Source of the DNA: Elysia marginata
Lineage: Eukaryota > Mollusca > Gastropoda > Plakobranchidae
Assembly: GCA_019649035.1 (NCBI GenBank)
Contig: BMAT01007550.1
Coordinates: forward strand, 278,858 to 307,705
DNA length: 28,848 bases
Direction of reading: 5' to 3'
Shown here: positions 10,621 to 21,396 of the stretch, one piece after another
Numbering within the stretch: the first letter of the stretch is position 1
How the letters are laid out: each line of letters begins with the position of its first letter
Translations under genes and position numbers: made by a program
Notes under the pieces: generated by a model
Databases searched by the model: none
Seen by the model: only the letters and a program-made list of their open reading frames with translations
What the model was told of the DNA's origin: nothing

Positions 10621-11785
10621 GGAGTCTCAATGTACTGACGTTCAGAAATCGATTCGGCATTTTTGACGCGCATCCCTGACCAAAATTACTAATGATTTCT
10701 GAACACGTTTCGTGACATTACGTTTGAAATAAACAGATGTTTCAATGAAAAGAATTAAGTGTTCTGCTTATAATGGTGCGCATTTAGGCCTATACAATGT
10801 TGGTGAATTTCAATTTATATTCATTATGAAGTTTGAAGTTTGTTTTGTTTTGAAATCAACAACTATAAGAAGTGCTGAAGAGCCGCTTGTGCTTTTTGTT
10901 GTTGTTGTTGTTGCTGATGTTGTTGTTGTTGTCGTTATTGCTTGTTTTATGAGGGGGTATTGCAAAACAAATCTTCAGACTTCTTTCTCTCTCCCTTACA
11001 AAAAAATCTTATTTTTACCAAAGATACAGTCGGAGCCGCCAAATCGGGTAGCGCGGAATCGGGAATTCTTGTGAAATTGGGGGGGGGGGNNNNNNNNNNN
11101 NNNNNNNNNNNNNNNNNNNNNNNNNNNNNNNNNNNNNNNNNTTAATTATGAAATATTACCCGTTTAAACGGGTACATTCCCTGCATATCATTGACAAAAA
11201 AAAAAGTCTGGGTGACAGACGCGAGAAGCGCATCACTTACGTTTTATGGCAGCCGGTCCATAAATTGATAATAAGCTTCCCCGTGCTTAGGTGACGCTCA
11301 ACGGTGGTTTGTTTTTTGGTTGTTCTTTTTCCAACCTCAGCCAAGGAGGTATGCTAGTGGAGCGACGCAGCAAAAACTACCTGCCGTGCTGTGGACTTCA
11401 CGGTTCAGTTAATTTATCTGGACATTGGTAGAGCTTATGTTTGTTCTATGAGGTAAACTGACAGATGCGAGAGTCGCCAGATATGATGCAAAAAATACGG
11501 ACATTTCACCAGAAAAGGGTGTAACTTTTGGTCGTCTATTAATATTGTTTTAGAGTGAAGGCCTACAGATTGCTCAGAGAGCGAGCGTGTAAAAAAACGT
11601 TGCTTGAATCTCAAATTCACCGGTCGACTTTCGATGTTAAAGATGGTCAGCAAGAAAAAGTCGATTAGTCTTTGATAAAATACAAGTGCTGGAGGCACTT
11701 GAGATTCCACGAGCAACAATAATGAAAGATGCCGAACAATTTAACATAACTGTTTTCAACTCTAAAGTTGGGGGAGTAAGGTCTC

Positions 11786-11786
<1 letters not shown>
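10621..11786. other. Non-coding stretch with (TTG)n and an assembly gap
   Basis: A (TTG)n-like tract lies at 10896-10935. An 11-G run (11079-11089) leads directly into 52 unresolved bases (11090-11141). I recognise no gene; the 109-codon plus-strand frame at 10745-11074 is partly the TTG repeat read as valine-rich sequence. Confidence 0.6.
11090..11141. other. Assembly gap (52 N)
   Basis: Unresolved bases directly after an 11-G run. A second, 3-base gap at 18310-18312 directly precedes a 13-C run. Confidence 0.99.
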
Positions 11787-11816
<30 letters not shown>

Positions 11817-11844
11817 CTTCTTCTTCTTCTTCTTCTTCTTCTTC

Positions 11845-11888
<44 letters not shown>
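11787..11888. repeat. Compound microsatellite (CTT)n-(CT)n
   Basis: About 20 CTT units (11787-11846) run into about 20 CT units (11848-11888). All pyrimidines fall on the plus strand for about 100 bp, so this is a mirror-type homopurine/homopyrimidine tract. It generates spurious poly-Phe/poly-Ser-Leu frames. Confidence 0.97.
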
Positions 11889-11890
<2 letters not shown>

Positions 11891-12367
11891 GTAATGTTGG
11901 TTTGCGATTTTAGCACCTGAATCGTTATGTTGCATATCTTACTTGTAAAACCTAGTTCTATTAGATCTGAAAGGTTAGATTAGGTTATTTATCATTCGTG
12001 TCCCTTTGATGTAGCAATTGAAAAGATGAAATCGGTAGGATCTAGCACTGGGGCGCCACGATTGTATTTGAATTAGAGTTTACTACTCATTTCCCTTTAC
12101 TTCTTCTGTAACGTTTATTTTTATTTTCATTATTATTATTATAAATAATGCATCTCACTGCACAGGACAATTTATTTCTAAAAACGATATTGATTTTTAT
12201 TTTCTCATTGTCTGTGACATTGTTCTTATCATGAAAAATGTATCATGTTTTAAACGATCATTGTAATGCGCATTGGGCATAACAGACTGTTCTGTAATAA
12301 TGCGCACAATAAATATCATTTATTCTTATATTATTATTATCATTATTATTATTATTATTACTACTAC

Positions 12368-12404
<37 letters not shown>

Positions 12405-12990
12405 GAATTTTTTACTGTGAAATCCTGGCTTTGCTTGGGTGGCTTTGCTTGGCCCCTGTGTGTAAATCCTTTAATAAAATCTAGATCTAGATTCTAATTG
12501 TTATCCAACTAGATAGGATTAGGTCATAGATTTTTTTTAATCTAGAGTCTAGCTATATCTATATCTAGATTAGAATCCAGATCTCAAGATTTAGAATCCT
12601 GACTCCGAAAATGGGTGCAGGATGACCAGCCTTTTAACGAGGAGTAAATTGGAAGGCACCAAGTCCACTCTACAAGTTTACACTAACCTCGCTTCATCCT
12701 TTAGGTATTAATATGAAGTGATAAGTTTCGTCCCGGCAGCTCGTTTTTTTTCAGTGTTCATTATTGCAGTTTATAGCTGCACAAAACGCACCTTTGATTT
12801 TTGAGGGGCATGTGCTCTCTGCTATGATTGCCCGTAAACCCTGTGAAATGTTTACATTTGCCCAGCACTTTTGAACAAAGGCTGCAACTTTGTAGAAAGG
12901 AACCTATATCTTGGCCTGTCCTAAAACTTCATCCCGAGTTGAAACTCTTGTCTTCTACCTATTTGTTTTAACTGACTGCTAGTCGGTACT
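11889..12990. other. Non-coding stretch between microsatellite and LINE
   Basis: It contains an (ATT)n microsatellite (listed separately) and a TCTAGA/AGATCT cluster at about 12470-12590. No coding exon is recognised. The segment from about 12840 could be unrecognised LINE 5' sequence. Confidence 0.5.
12330..12404. repeat. (ATT)n microsatellite
   Basis: About 75 bp of ATT/TTA units with one CATT interruption and a CTACTACTA patch in the middle. Confidence 0.95.
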
Positions 12991-13506
12991 GCAAAAACTA
13001 GGGGACTACTATACTAATTATTATCGCGACCAGTAGACCTACAGTCAAAATCATGGATCTCAAAAAAAATTCTATTATTGACATGGAATTGAAGAGGGTG
13101 AAAGTAAACATTGCAGTCTTACAGAACTTTAGAATTTCTTATGACGGAAGACTTTGTGGCTGGGTCGCCCTGAACATGTATCTAGCCAATGTGGAGTCGG
13201 AATTGCTGTGCCAAGGGGCATTTTGTCTACGGTAGCACCCTCTACTGGATGACTGAGCACCTCCTATGTCTGAGAATGTCAACGGCACGTGGGAAAGTCA
13301 CGATCCTCAGCGCTCTTGCTCCAACTCTCAGTTTTACTGATGATGACAGAGGCCGGTTTTACAAGGCACTAGGGTAACATGTTGGGCAACATACCACCTA
13401 CTCAATTGATCTACTTCCTTGGCAGTTGGCTCTAGTTAACGCTGACTTTGGCAGCTGGCCTTACCGTCTCGGTCATTATGGAGTGGGTAAACGACCGGCA
13501 ACGGGT

Positions 13507-13544
13507 AAAGATTGCTTGGACCGGCAAAGATTGCTTGAACCATC
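13507..13544. repeat. Two-copy 19-bp tandem duplication in the LINE
   Basis: AAAGATTGCTTGGACCGGC is followed at once by AAAGATTGCTTGAACCATC. This is a small slippage duplication within the endonuclease part and one of the lesions disrupting its frame. Confidence 0.6.
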
Positions 13545-15083
13545 CTCTAAAATAACATCTGTGTGTCAAATAGGTTTCCTCTGGATCTTCCTCTCTTAAT
13601 CGTGTTTCTTAGAGGCTCACCCTTTCCGGTCACTGGCACCCATTGGATCTTGTTCTTTGCAGATTGGCAGACCTGAATGTAATAAACATCATCAGAGTCT
13701 ATTAAGGTGCAGACTGTGACATTGACCACTCCATAGTCTGCAGTCAGATCAATTGAGACCAAGGAAGATAGCCTTCTCCAAGACACCAAAGGTATCTGGA
13801 ATTTATATTACACAAACGAAAAGCAAAGAGAAACAGTCTTTTGATTCTAGATGTTACAGCACAACTGGCTATAAATTCTCCATACTGAATTCCCCAGAGC
13901 AGACATGGAAGTTCATCAAAAAGAATATGCATGAAAGCGCCACAAAGATCTTTGGTAAACCGTAGAAATATCGCCAGGACTGGTTCGTGGAACACCTTAC
14001 AGAAATGTAACGAGCAATCAAAAGGGGGAAAATGTGCCCTTATTGCGTACAAAAATAAACGAGGAAAAGAAAACTTGCAGAAATTGCGTCTAGCCAGAAA
14101 TAACACTCAGGTGAAGGCGAGGAAAAGTGCAAACGGCTTTTGGCAGAACCTAAGTGCGGAGATTCAAATATGCGCCAACACAGGCAGTATACAATGAATA
14201 AAAAAAAGCTTTTGGACATATATCAGCAGAATTTGCCACGATCGAGTTAAAGGCAAGAGGTATCTTTTTACGCGTGATACTACACAAGAACAAGAGTGAG
14301 AGGTCAGTTGGCAACAACTAGAGGGAAACCTCTCTCAAATTTGCTTGATTAGCCCTAAAAAGGTACAACAGTTGGTAGGCAAAGTGTACCCGGAGTCTCA
14401 GGGCGATTCTAGGTCACAAAGATCAAGATTTGACATTATGTTTTCTATCATACAGCAGCATGAAAATGCGTAAATAAAACCAGCCATTCAATCTCGCTTT
14501 TATAGACTTCACCTTTTGATATTGTGAGCAAGGGCGGGCTTTTCAAATTTTAGAGAAAATTGACGGTCACCAAGGCTGAAAAGGTTTATAGAATCCTCCC
14601 ACGCTAGCATGCGAGGGACTGTCCAATTTGATGGATCAAATCTAAATCTTTCTGTATTCTCATTGCTGTAAAGCTAGGCTACATTCTGGCTCCAAATGTG
14701 TTTAAGATATTTCTCTCTCTGGTTCTTGACAACCATTTTAAAAACGCTACCGAATGTGTTCACGAATGTATCTAAGATGATTTTAGTACTCAACGCCTCA
14801 AGAACAATAAAAAGAGTTGACGTCTTCTAATACGAGAACTACTGTTTGCTGATGATGTTGCATCCGCAGCACATACTGAAGCTGGACTCCAAAAACCTTT
14901 TTTTCACTCTGTGGCAAAGGTCTGTATGGAACTCGGACTAACTATCAGCTTAAAGAAGACTGGAATCATCAGCCAGAATGTTAGAGGAATGTACTAATCT
15001 GGGATCAAGTGTTAATAGTAAACTGACACTAAATGTGGAAATGAACAGAAGGATAGAAATGATGCTTCATTGATGTTCAGACT

Positions 15084-15103
15084 CAACAACAACAACAACA
15101 ACA
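15084..15103. repeat. (CAA)n short microsatellite
   Basis: About six CAA units inside the decayed LINE, between the RT domain and the C-terminal region. Confidence 0.85.
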
Positions 15104-15750
15104 AAAAGACTGGGATCATAAAAGCCTCTTCGTCAAAGCTAAGACGCCAGTCTACCGAGCAAGTGTTGCATGAACATTACTGTACGGTTCTAAAGGTTGG
15201 ACTACTTACGCTGCACATGAATATAGACTAAATATCTTCTATATGGCACATGGAAGGACAATATCCCAAATAGTGAATTACTGAAAAAGCCAAACCTCCC
15301 TAATATAAATACATGTACTTTTTTAAAAACCAAAATATAAACGTCGCTGTCTCGTTATTGTTCGAAGAAAAGCAGATGATCGGATTCTAAAAATGTAACG
15401 CAGCTACGAAAAAAGGTTCAAAGTTGAGGGACATGGACGTCTGCAAGAGAATCATGAGTTTGGCAGAAATTGATCCTCAGTCTTGGGAAAACTTAGCTGA
15501 CGACTGCAGCTTATGGAATCATTTGTCTCAGTTGGAATGACGCAGCGAAAACAAAGAGGTTCCTGCACAGGCAGGACAAGAGGGAAAGAATAAATACAAT
15601 GTAGGCCTACCCGCCAAAAAGAAACTTAAGCAGACACGCTTGCATCTCCTGCGACATTGCTATTCGGGCATCGGGCTCCACAGCCACGCCAAAAGTTCCC
15701 ATCTCATCCTTAAAGTTCCCGTCACTGAAGGATGCCACCATCATTCATCT

Positions 15751-16059
15751 CATGATTAGGGTAATCATTTATCTTTTGATTTTGCCTTCTCCTTTTTCAG
15801 AGGTGAGACCAGGAGTTGACAATATTGGTGATTTTCAATGTATGACTATTGCATAATGTTATCTACACGCTTTTGAGATGCAGTAAAATTTTGGTCGTAG
15901 TGTTTGAAATAGGTGGGGTTGCAGCAGTAGCGGCGTTCGTAGACTGGTTTAATATAATAAGAACAGCAGCAGCAGAGGTAGTTGGATGGGCTTAGAGGTA
16001 GTAGCAATTTATATAGTGACTAAATTGTGGGACTGATCCGAGGTCTTTTGACTTTATCG
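15751..16059. other. Spacer between two LINE remnants
   Basis: No gene seen. Short AGCAGC/GTAGTA patches occur at about 15920-16005. Confidence 0.4.
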
Positions 16060-16549
16060 CTCTATCGACAAACCTATGCTAATGACTCTTTTTAAAAGCC
16101 TAGTGCGCTCGAATTTGGTGTACGGGAACGGTGTATGGTCTCCAATCAATAAAACAGATGCAGTATAAATAGAAAACGCTCAACTACGAGCAACAAAACT
16201 AGTACCATATATATATATCGAATCTTAGCTACGAACAAAGACCACAAGCCTTAGACCTCCCAAGTTTTATGTATAGAAGGCATCAAAGAGATTTAATAGA
16301 AGCATACAAACTAACATACGATTACTATAACGTTAATGTTGAAGACTATCCTACATTCAACAAAGAGACTAGAACAAGAGGCCATTGCTACAAACTCGCA
16401 AAACAGAACTGCCACCTAGGTAGCAGACAAAACTACTTTGGTCTTAGGATAGCTGAGACATGGAATAGCCTCCCAGAGATCATTGTTACTGCTCCAAGTA
16501 TTAACTCATTCAAAAACCAAGTCGACAAGCTACTGCATAGATACAAATA
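16060..16549 (+). pseudogene. LINE reverse transcriptase, C-terminal fragment (third type)
   Basis: The last 93 codons are open (16269-16547, stop 16548-16550): MYRRHQRDLIEAYKL, TRTRGHCYKLAKQNCHL, NYFGLRIAETWNSLPE, VTAPSINSFKNQVDKLLHRY. This is the familiar thumb/C-terminal end of CR1/jockey-like RTs, where RRxRGDMIexYK, TRGHxYKL and WNSLPexVVxAPSxNxFKxxLD recur. Upstream, broken frames add MTLFKSLVRSNLVYGNGVWS and ENAQLRATKLVP. The catalytic RT core and the endonuclease are absent, so it is a 5'-truncated insertion. It is independent of the 13.0-15.7 kb element, whose C-terminus is different. The clade is uncertain. Confidence 0.85.
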
Positions 16550-16833
16550 ACATTCTGCATGTCTTTGATCCCAGTAAGTAGGTGGGAGGGGGGAAGATCA
16601 AGACTATCGACGGGCCTCTGGCTCATTAAGATGATTTTTCCTGTACTCAAATTGTTTGGTCAACTTTTTTTAAATAACTTTTTACAGGTCACGTACATCG
16701 TCTTGATTTAGCACAGGCCTTCGAATCAACTTTCTTAACATATATGCATATTTTTTTCCCGTTGCCATTGATCAGCATTCCCAGATTTTTTAGAAACCTT
16801 TTTTTTAAATAACCCTGCCGCAATTGCCACCAT
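16550..16833. other. Non-coding spacer
   Basis: LINE 3' untranslated sequence may continue for some distance after 16550. Nothing else is recognised. Confidence 0.4.
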
Positions 16834-16894
16834 AGCAGCAGCAGCAACAGTAGTAGTAGTAGTAGTAGTTATAGTAGTAGTAGTAGTAGTAGTT

Positions 16895-16940
<46 letters not shown>

Positions 16941-16971
16941 CAGCAGCAGCAGTAGCAGCAGCAGTAGCAGC
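16834..16971. repeat. (AGC)n-(AGT)n compound microsatellite
   Basis: AGCAGC units lead into a long AGT array, interrupted by TTATAGT and TTGTAGT, and return to AGC units at the right end. Total about 138 bp. It gives poly-Ala, poly-Thr and poly-Tyr frames on the minus strand that are not genes. Confidence 0.97.
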
Positions 16972-17706
16972 CATGATTGTTGCTGTTTTTATAGAAACAC
17001 CCATACAGGAACCGGCGGTGCGCAATAAATGCAGTCTCAATTTTCTTGCACGTGAAGAGTTTCGGGGCAAAACGCGCTATATTCTTTGCCGGTTCATTTG
17101 CGAGCTTTTCATGTGCGATATTTTTAGAGAAGATATTTTCCAAAACTGCAAGGATGGTTTTCTTTAACGGTACCGATAACCATAGGAGCCAAGAATAACG
17201 CTGTGTAGCTATATTGTTGACACTATGATACACAATAGCAAACAGCTGAACAGTGTGTCGTGAAATGCACTGAAATGAAAACAAAGCACCGACGTTGTCT
17301 TCAAATCGACTAGAAAGGCCTACGTTGTTGATGAAGACTTTTTAACCCCCCCCCCCCCCCCCACACACACACAAAACCTCAGCTATAAACTGATCTTTGT
17401 CCTGTTCAATTTAAGAACATTATAATATCATGTATTATGGATCCTATATGAACTTGTAAAACAAAATGTGCTCTTCGCATCTCCACCACTTTAAATCGAT
17501 TGAAAAGGGGAGAATTAAAAAAAATAATACATTGGCTAGGCGAATGTATTTAAACATTAAACGTGAGTGTTGTCACATGTGAACGTGAAGGCAGCGAGGC
17601 CTACAAAACCATTGGGGTATTTCTTTTATTTGGAAGCTTATCATCCATGGACAAACTGTTTGATGTTTCGCTCCGGATATAATCCGCCCGAATCATTCAA
17701 TATGTA
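16972..17706. other. Non-coding stretch with C-run and CA repeat
   Basis: A 17-C run (17346-17362) is followed by (AC)n to about 17372. No coding exon or RNA gene is recognised. Confidence 0.55.
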
Positions 17707-17799
17707 AGATGGTGGATGAAAAAGAAAAAAAAATCCAAAGCCTGACTTCGCAAGGAAATCGATGCCTTGCTCAGGTACCAAGGCTAACCTGAGCCTAAA

Positions 17800-17875
17800 A
17801 CCAGCTCATGCGCATGCGTTGAAAAAATTTTCCCCATGTCTCTACGCCATTTTGTTTACAACGACTTCGAGGTTT
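17800..17875. promoter_or_regulatory. Possible CARF promoter: NRF1-like and YY1-like sites
   Basis: CATGCGCATGCG (17807-17818) matches the NRF1 core TGCGCATGCG at all but the final consensus base. GCCATTTTG (17846-17854) is a YY1-type AAAATGGC site on the minus strand. They sit 1.6 kb upstream of the first coding exon, whose 5' side looks like a splice acceptor, so a non-coding first exon here is plausible. The only nearby donor, CGAG|GTTTGT at 17873, is weak. Inference. Confidence 0.3.
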
Positions 17876-19447
17876 GTGACTCGTTTTCAACTTTATAAGT
17901 CTCATTGTGATATCAAGTTTACTTTCCATGGAAAGCGCTACTTTCGTTTTCTTTTTTTTTTTATTTTCAACCATCAAGTCCACTGAAAAAAATTAATTAG
18001 ACTGATATCTCAATACAAGTTAAAATCTTTCAGTTCTGATACCTAAGATCTGAGAGAGCAGTGGCACGTCCATACTGGCTTTATTCATTCAAGATGTTAT
18101 GCTGCCCTCTCGGAAGCCATCCTTACCATCTCTACGTTTTTGTTACCGGTTTTGCAGATCCCTCGATACTTCTACTCTCGTAATGAACTATAATATCTAA
18201 TATTTATATTCCAACGATCTCTTTAGCGCTTGGTTTTACCATGAATATCTGAACCTAAACGAGAACTAGATTCCAGATAGATAGATCCAGGTCTAACTCA
18301 AATACGTACNNNCCCCCCCCCCCCCAATGGCGAATAGAGTCAGTAGAACTAGACTGGTCAATAAGTCTCTTTGGGACTGAACTCTGAAGTGAATGGGATT
18401 AGCCTAGGACCATCCCGGGAAATTTTGGCAGTGGTTGTGACCTAAATCTAGAATCTACGTCACTACTTGGGAAATAACGAAATACTAATACGATCTCATT
18501 CACATTTCTTCTTGCCAATTTCACACCCTTTGTAGTAGCATGATAGACGCAGATCCAGGGAAAATAATTACCAGTTTTTAATAAAACACTTAAGTTAGAG
18601 GGCTTTTGATACATAATTTTGCATCAGTTGATAGAGCCAGGTCAGAACCATTCAATTTCAATGCACATAGATTGGAAAATGTTAATCTCTTCTGCCTATG
18701 TAAACTTTTTCTCAGATTGCGCACCAGTTGGTGTGGCACGATCTAAATTGCCGATAACGCACCTCTTTGTATGGTGATTTATCAATTTTTGCCTTCTAAG
18801 CTTACGTATGAAAGTGTCAAACTCAAAGGGCCTGTAATATTGACTCTACCAGTATCAACGTAAATTTTATTTTTTGTAGAACTTGTATAGAAATTATGAT
18901 GCAAAAATTTATGTGTAACACTTATAAGATAGGATTAAGCAGAGAAATCTTCACCAATAAAACTTGAAAGAAAATGTTTACTAAAATTAAAATATTGGAA
19001 ATGTTTTTGTCTAGTTACTAGTATTTATAATTGTTTACGACTCTCAGTTCTAAGTAACACAGGGCTTATAATTTTTGTGAGTTTATAAGTTGATTGAGAA
19101 TTAATTACTGTTAAACAGTTAAATACAGCTATTTGCTCTTTTTCCTTTTGCTCTTTTTTTCAGGGGGAGTTGGGAGGGGGAATAATTAGAGGTATTAGTA
19201 ATTAGTTGCAAATTTTTATGCCAAAAGTAAATAAAAATAACATTAACAGCCTAAAAATAAATTGAATCTATCTTAGCCATCAAAGTGAATGAAAACAAAG
19301 ATCTCATACCTCTGAAGCACTCCATCCAATGTAAAATTGGCAGAGACAGAGATAAGAACAGTAGTATTAGGGATTTCTTCAACATACTCTACCGAATTTC
19401 TGGAAACATTTTTCAAACCATTTACTTATAATTTTTTCCCCTGAAAG
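17876..19447. other. Putative first (5' UTR) intron or upstream region of CARF
   Basis: AT-rich, no coding exon recognised. It holds a TCTAGA-type word cluster at 18265-18300, a 3-base gap (18310-18312) and a 13-C run (18313-18325). A credible acceptor with pyrimidine tract (ATTTTTTCCCCTGAAAG) ends at 19447. Confidence 0.45.
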
Positions 19448-19479
19448 GTCTGACTACCTGCTCAAATGTCGGCTCCTAA

Positions 19480-19738
19480 ATGTCAGTGATGACAAAGGAT
19501 GATGTTTCTGAATTTGAAGTTGATCCCCTGACAACCAATGATGGCCCTATGTGGATGGAACTTCCACTTGTGTCTGCGGCAGGACTTGATGATGGAGTGG
19601 GGGAGGCAGGAAGTGCTGTCGTCAAGCTGGAGGAAGATGAAGACATAGCAAACCTCGTTCACATTAAGGCCACCGAGGAGACTGAGGATCATGATGTTGA
19701 TCCTGCACAGTTAGTGTCTGTGGTTGGCACTGGAGGCA
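19480..19738 (+). CDS. CARF: CARF coding exon 1 (residues 1-86), start codon
   Basis: The ATG at 19480 is preceded directly by an in-frame TAA (19477-19479), so translation cannot begin further upstream in this exon. A second ATG at 19489 has a better Kozak context (G at -3) and could be used instead, removing three residues. The encoded segment is acidic, with a KLEEDEDIANLVHIK stretch and an EETEDHDVD cluster, as is common in activation regions; it has no recognised domain. The exon ends at a strong donor GCA|GTGAGT in phase 1. Its 5' part from 19448 is probably UTR after an acceptor. The N-terminus is poorly conserved in this family, so assignment rests on the in-frame splice to exon 2. 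Confidence 0.85.
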
Positions 19739-19960
19739 GTGAGTTGGAACTTAAAAAGAATAGATTCTCTAAATTTAACGTAGGATCAAACTGGTTGTAT
19801 GTGAAACTGAAATCAACAGCTCAACTCTGTATGTAGTTACAAAATTATTATCTGTAATTTTAATAATTCCAAATGCTATGACTTTTGATGCAAATCAACT
19901 TGGGAGCTTACTGAATGTTAAAAAGTGAAATAAAGTTTTTTTTTTATTCATCACTTAATG

Positions 19961-20195
19961 ATTATACAGAAGTGCTGTAATCTTTACAGGCTCCTCAACA
20001 GGCCATTACTAACCAAATTGCCTTTTGAACTCACAGAACATCAATAGTTAAAAAGCACAACACTTTAGCGTAATGACAAGATGTCTCACTGATTGCAGCC
20101 AATTTCTCATACACAGCACTTGAGTGAGGCAAATTAATGTGTGTCAACAGGAACAGTCTTTCTCAAGGACCAGATGCCAACCCACCAAGCCAGAG
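19961..20195 (-). mobile_element. Old copy of the tRNA-derived SINE, head lost
   Basis: This aligns with the SINE at 7165-7484 in the same orientation: AGTGCTGTAATCTTTACAGG vs AGTGCTCTAAGTGCTTTACA; TTTTGAACTCACAGA; GACAAGATSTYTCACTG; GAGTGAGGC; TGTGTGTMAA; AGTCTTTCTCAAGGA. The tRNA-like head is missing or unrecognisable beyond about 20195. Many substitutions make it clearly older than the 7-kb copy. Confidence 0.8.
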
Positions 20196-20554
20196 CTTGA
20201 TTTATTTTCATCAATGAATTAGAGGAAAATATACTGGACCGTGTCTCTTGTTAATGTTACACAGAATTTGACAGAGCTCAAAATGAAAAAAAGAGCTTAA
20301 AAAATTACTAACAATTAGTTCAGTTGGGTGCTGGTCAATTTAAAGAATAAACTATATTTTGACAAAAGCTTAGAACATTGGGTAGTGATATATATATTGC
20401 TTCTGATTCAATTGAAATTGATGCCAACTAAGTTTAAACAAGTTTTATTTTTAGAGACAATTTTTGAGGCACATTTTTGTCTTTAAAAAAGTAAAGTTTC
20501 CCATACTTGAGATGTGTGTAAAGGAATAAGGGTCAGGGTCCTTCTTTTTCAGGT

Positions 20555-20720
20555 GCAATGGCTGCAAGGCAAAGGGAGGTAGTGGCCTTTACTTTTGCCG
20601 AGTCTAAAGAGATCTAGCTACCCATCAAGTGCTGCTTGGGCACAGGGTAGCAAAAAATATTTCGCCCGGACTAAGAATCTCTCAGATAGCGGTCAACAGC
20701 CATACCAACTGTGCCACCGC
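20555..20720 (-). mobile_element. Second SINE type with tRNA-like head
   Basis: On the minus strand the block begins near a perfect A box, TGGCACAGTTGG (20705-20716). At tRNA-like spacing there is a decayed B box, ATTCTTAGTCC (20667-20677). Downstream sequence (TACCCTGTGCCCAAGCAGCA and GGCCACTACCTCCCTTTGCC) does not match the other SINE in this window, so it is a separate family. A degenerate tRNA pseudogene is the alternative. Confidence 0.6.
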
Positions 20721-21396
20721 TCACTACTTATCTTGAATAATTTAATGGAATTATAGAATTTGAAATAAAGAAGGCTTTCAATATTGAGACTGAGATTAAG
20801 GGGAAGGGAATAATTTTGCAATATGACAGCAGTTTAACTTTACAAGCACGAACCAAGCTTTGGTTACAATCCAATTTAAATATAGTAAGAAACAATCAGG
20901 ATGTTTTTGTCAATTCTGTACTTTTATGCTACTTTTATTTACTTTGTTGTTGAAATAATGCTGAAAGCTTTTTTGAAGAAATAATAATAAAGACAAGATG
21001 AGATAAATTTGTTTATCTCAACATAGGAAATCTAATCTGTTCCAGTAGCTGTTCTCACCTGCCAATTATTTTCTTAATTCATCCAAGATCCACAGGTTAG
21101 AGTGTGAACCTTTTATGAGTAATAATTAAATATATAATATTTCTTTTGTGGAGATGCTTTTATTTAACGGAGTACAGTTATCCTGTAAAACTAAGAATTC
21201 TGTTCCAGTAGCTCTTCAGCTACCCCAAACCAAACCTAGACTAGGAGAAAATTCCAAGACCAAGTTACAATTGAATGATTTAAATGTTCTATTGATTTAT
21301 ATGGTAAAGACTTCTTCAAGACAAAATATTAAGCTTATCTTGTTTAATAGTTTTTTCTATACACATTTATGTATTTTATTACAAATTTTCTTCCAG

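Larger units (their letters stand above)
13000..15750 (+). pseudogene. Decayed endonuclease/reverse-transcriptase LINE
   Basis: A near-complete non-LTR retrotransposon coding region, broken by many stops and frameshifts. In order: an AP-endonuclease start (MDLKKNSIIDMELKRVKVNI then AVLQNFR, where the usual catalytic Glu of the LQET box is lost); STARGKVTILSALAPTLSF; FGSWPYRLGHYGVGK; DCDIDHSIV carrying the DH pair (13712-13738). Then come the linker (TWKFIKKNMHESATKIFGK), RT blocks (PESQGDSRSQRS; LGYILAPNVFKIF; LLFADDVASAAHTEAGLQK with FADD at 14845-14856; ELGLTISLKKTGIIS). The C-terminal part follows: KTPVYRASVACTLLYGS, DVCKRIMSLAEIDPQSWENL, and a frameshifted Cys/His knuckle CISC...IGLHSH near 15650-15690. 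Internal deletions make it shorter than an intact copy. The layout matches the LINEs often annotated as craniofacial-development-protein-2-like. It cannot encode a working protein. Confidence 0.9.
19739..21396 (+). other. CARF intron 1 (1658 bp) with two SINE remnants
   Basis: Bounded by GTGAGT and TTTTCTTCCAG. It contains two minus-strand SINE pieces (listed separately). The 84-codon frame at 21148-21402 lies in the intron and has no family resemblance. Confidence 0.85.

Noticed and set aside
12273..12497. Isoleucine-rich 74-codon frame
   Set aside because: Translation of the (ATT)n microsatellite.
13547..14106. Two minus-strand frames of 80 and 120 codons
   Set aside because: Antisense to the LINE, whose plus-strand residues (DCDIDHSIV, TWKFIKK) are clearly the coding sense.
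16735..17284. Two minus-strand frames with poly-Thr, poly-Ala or poly-Tyr
   Set aside because: Translations of the AGT/AGC microsatellite in different frames.
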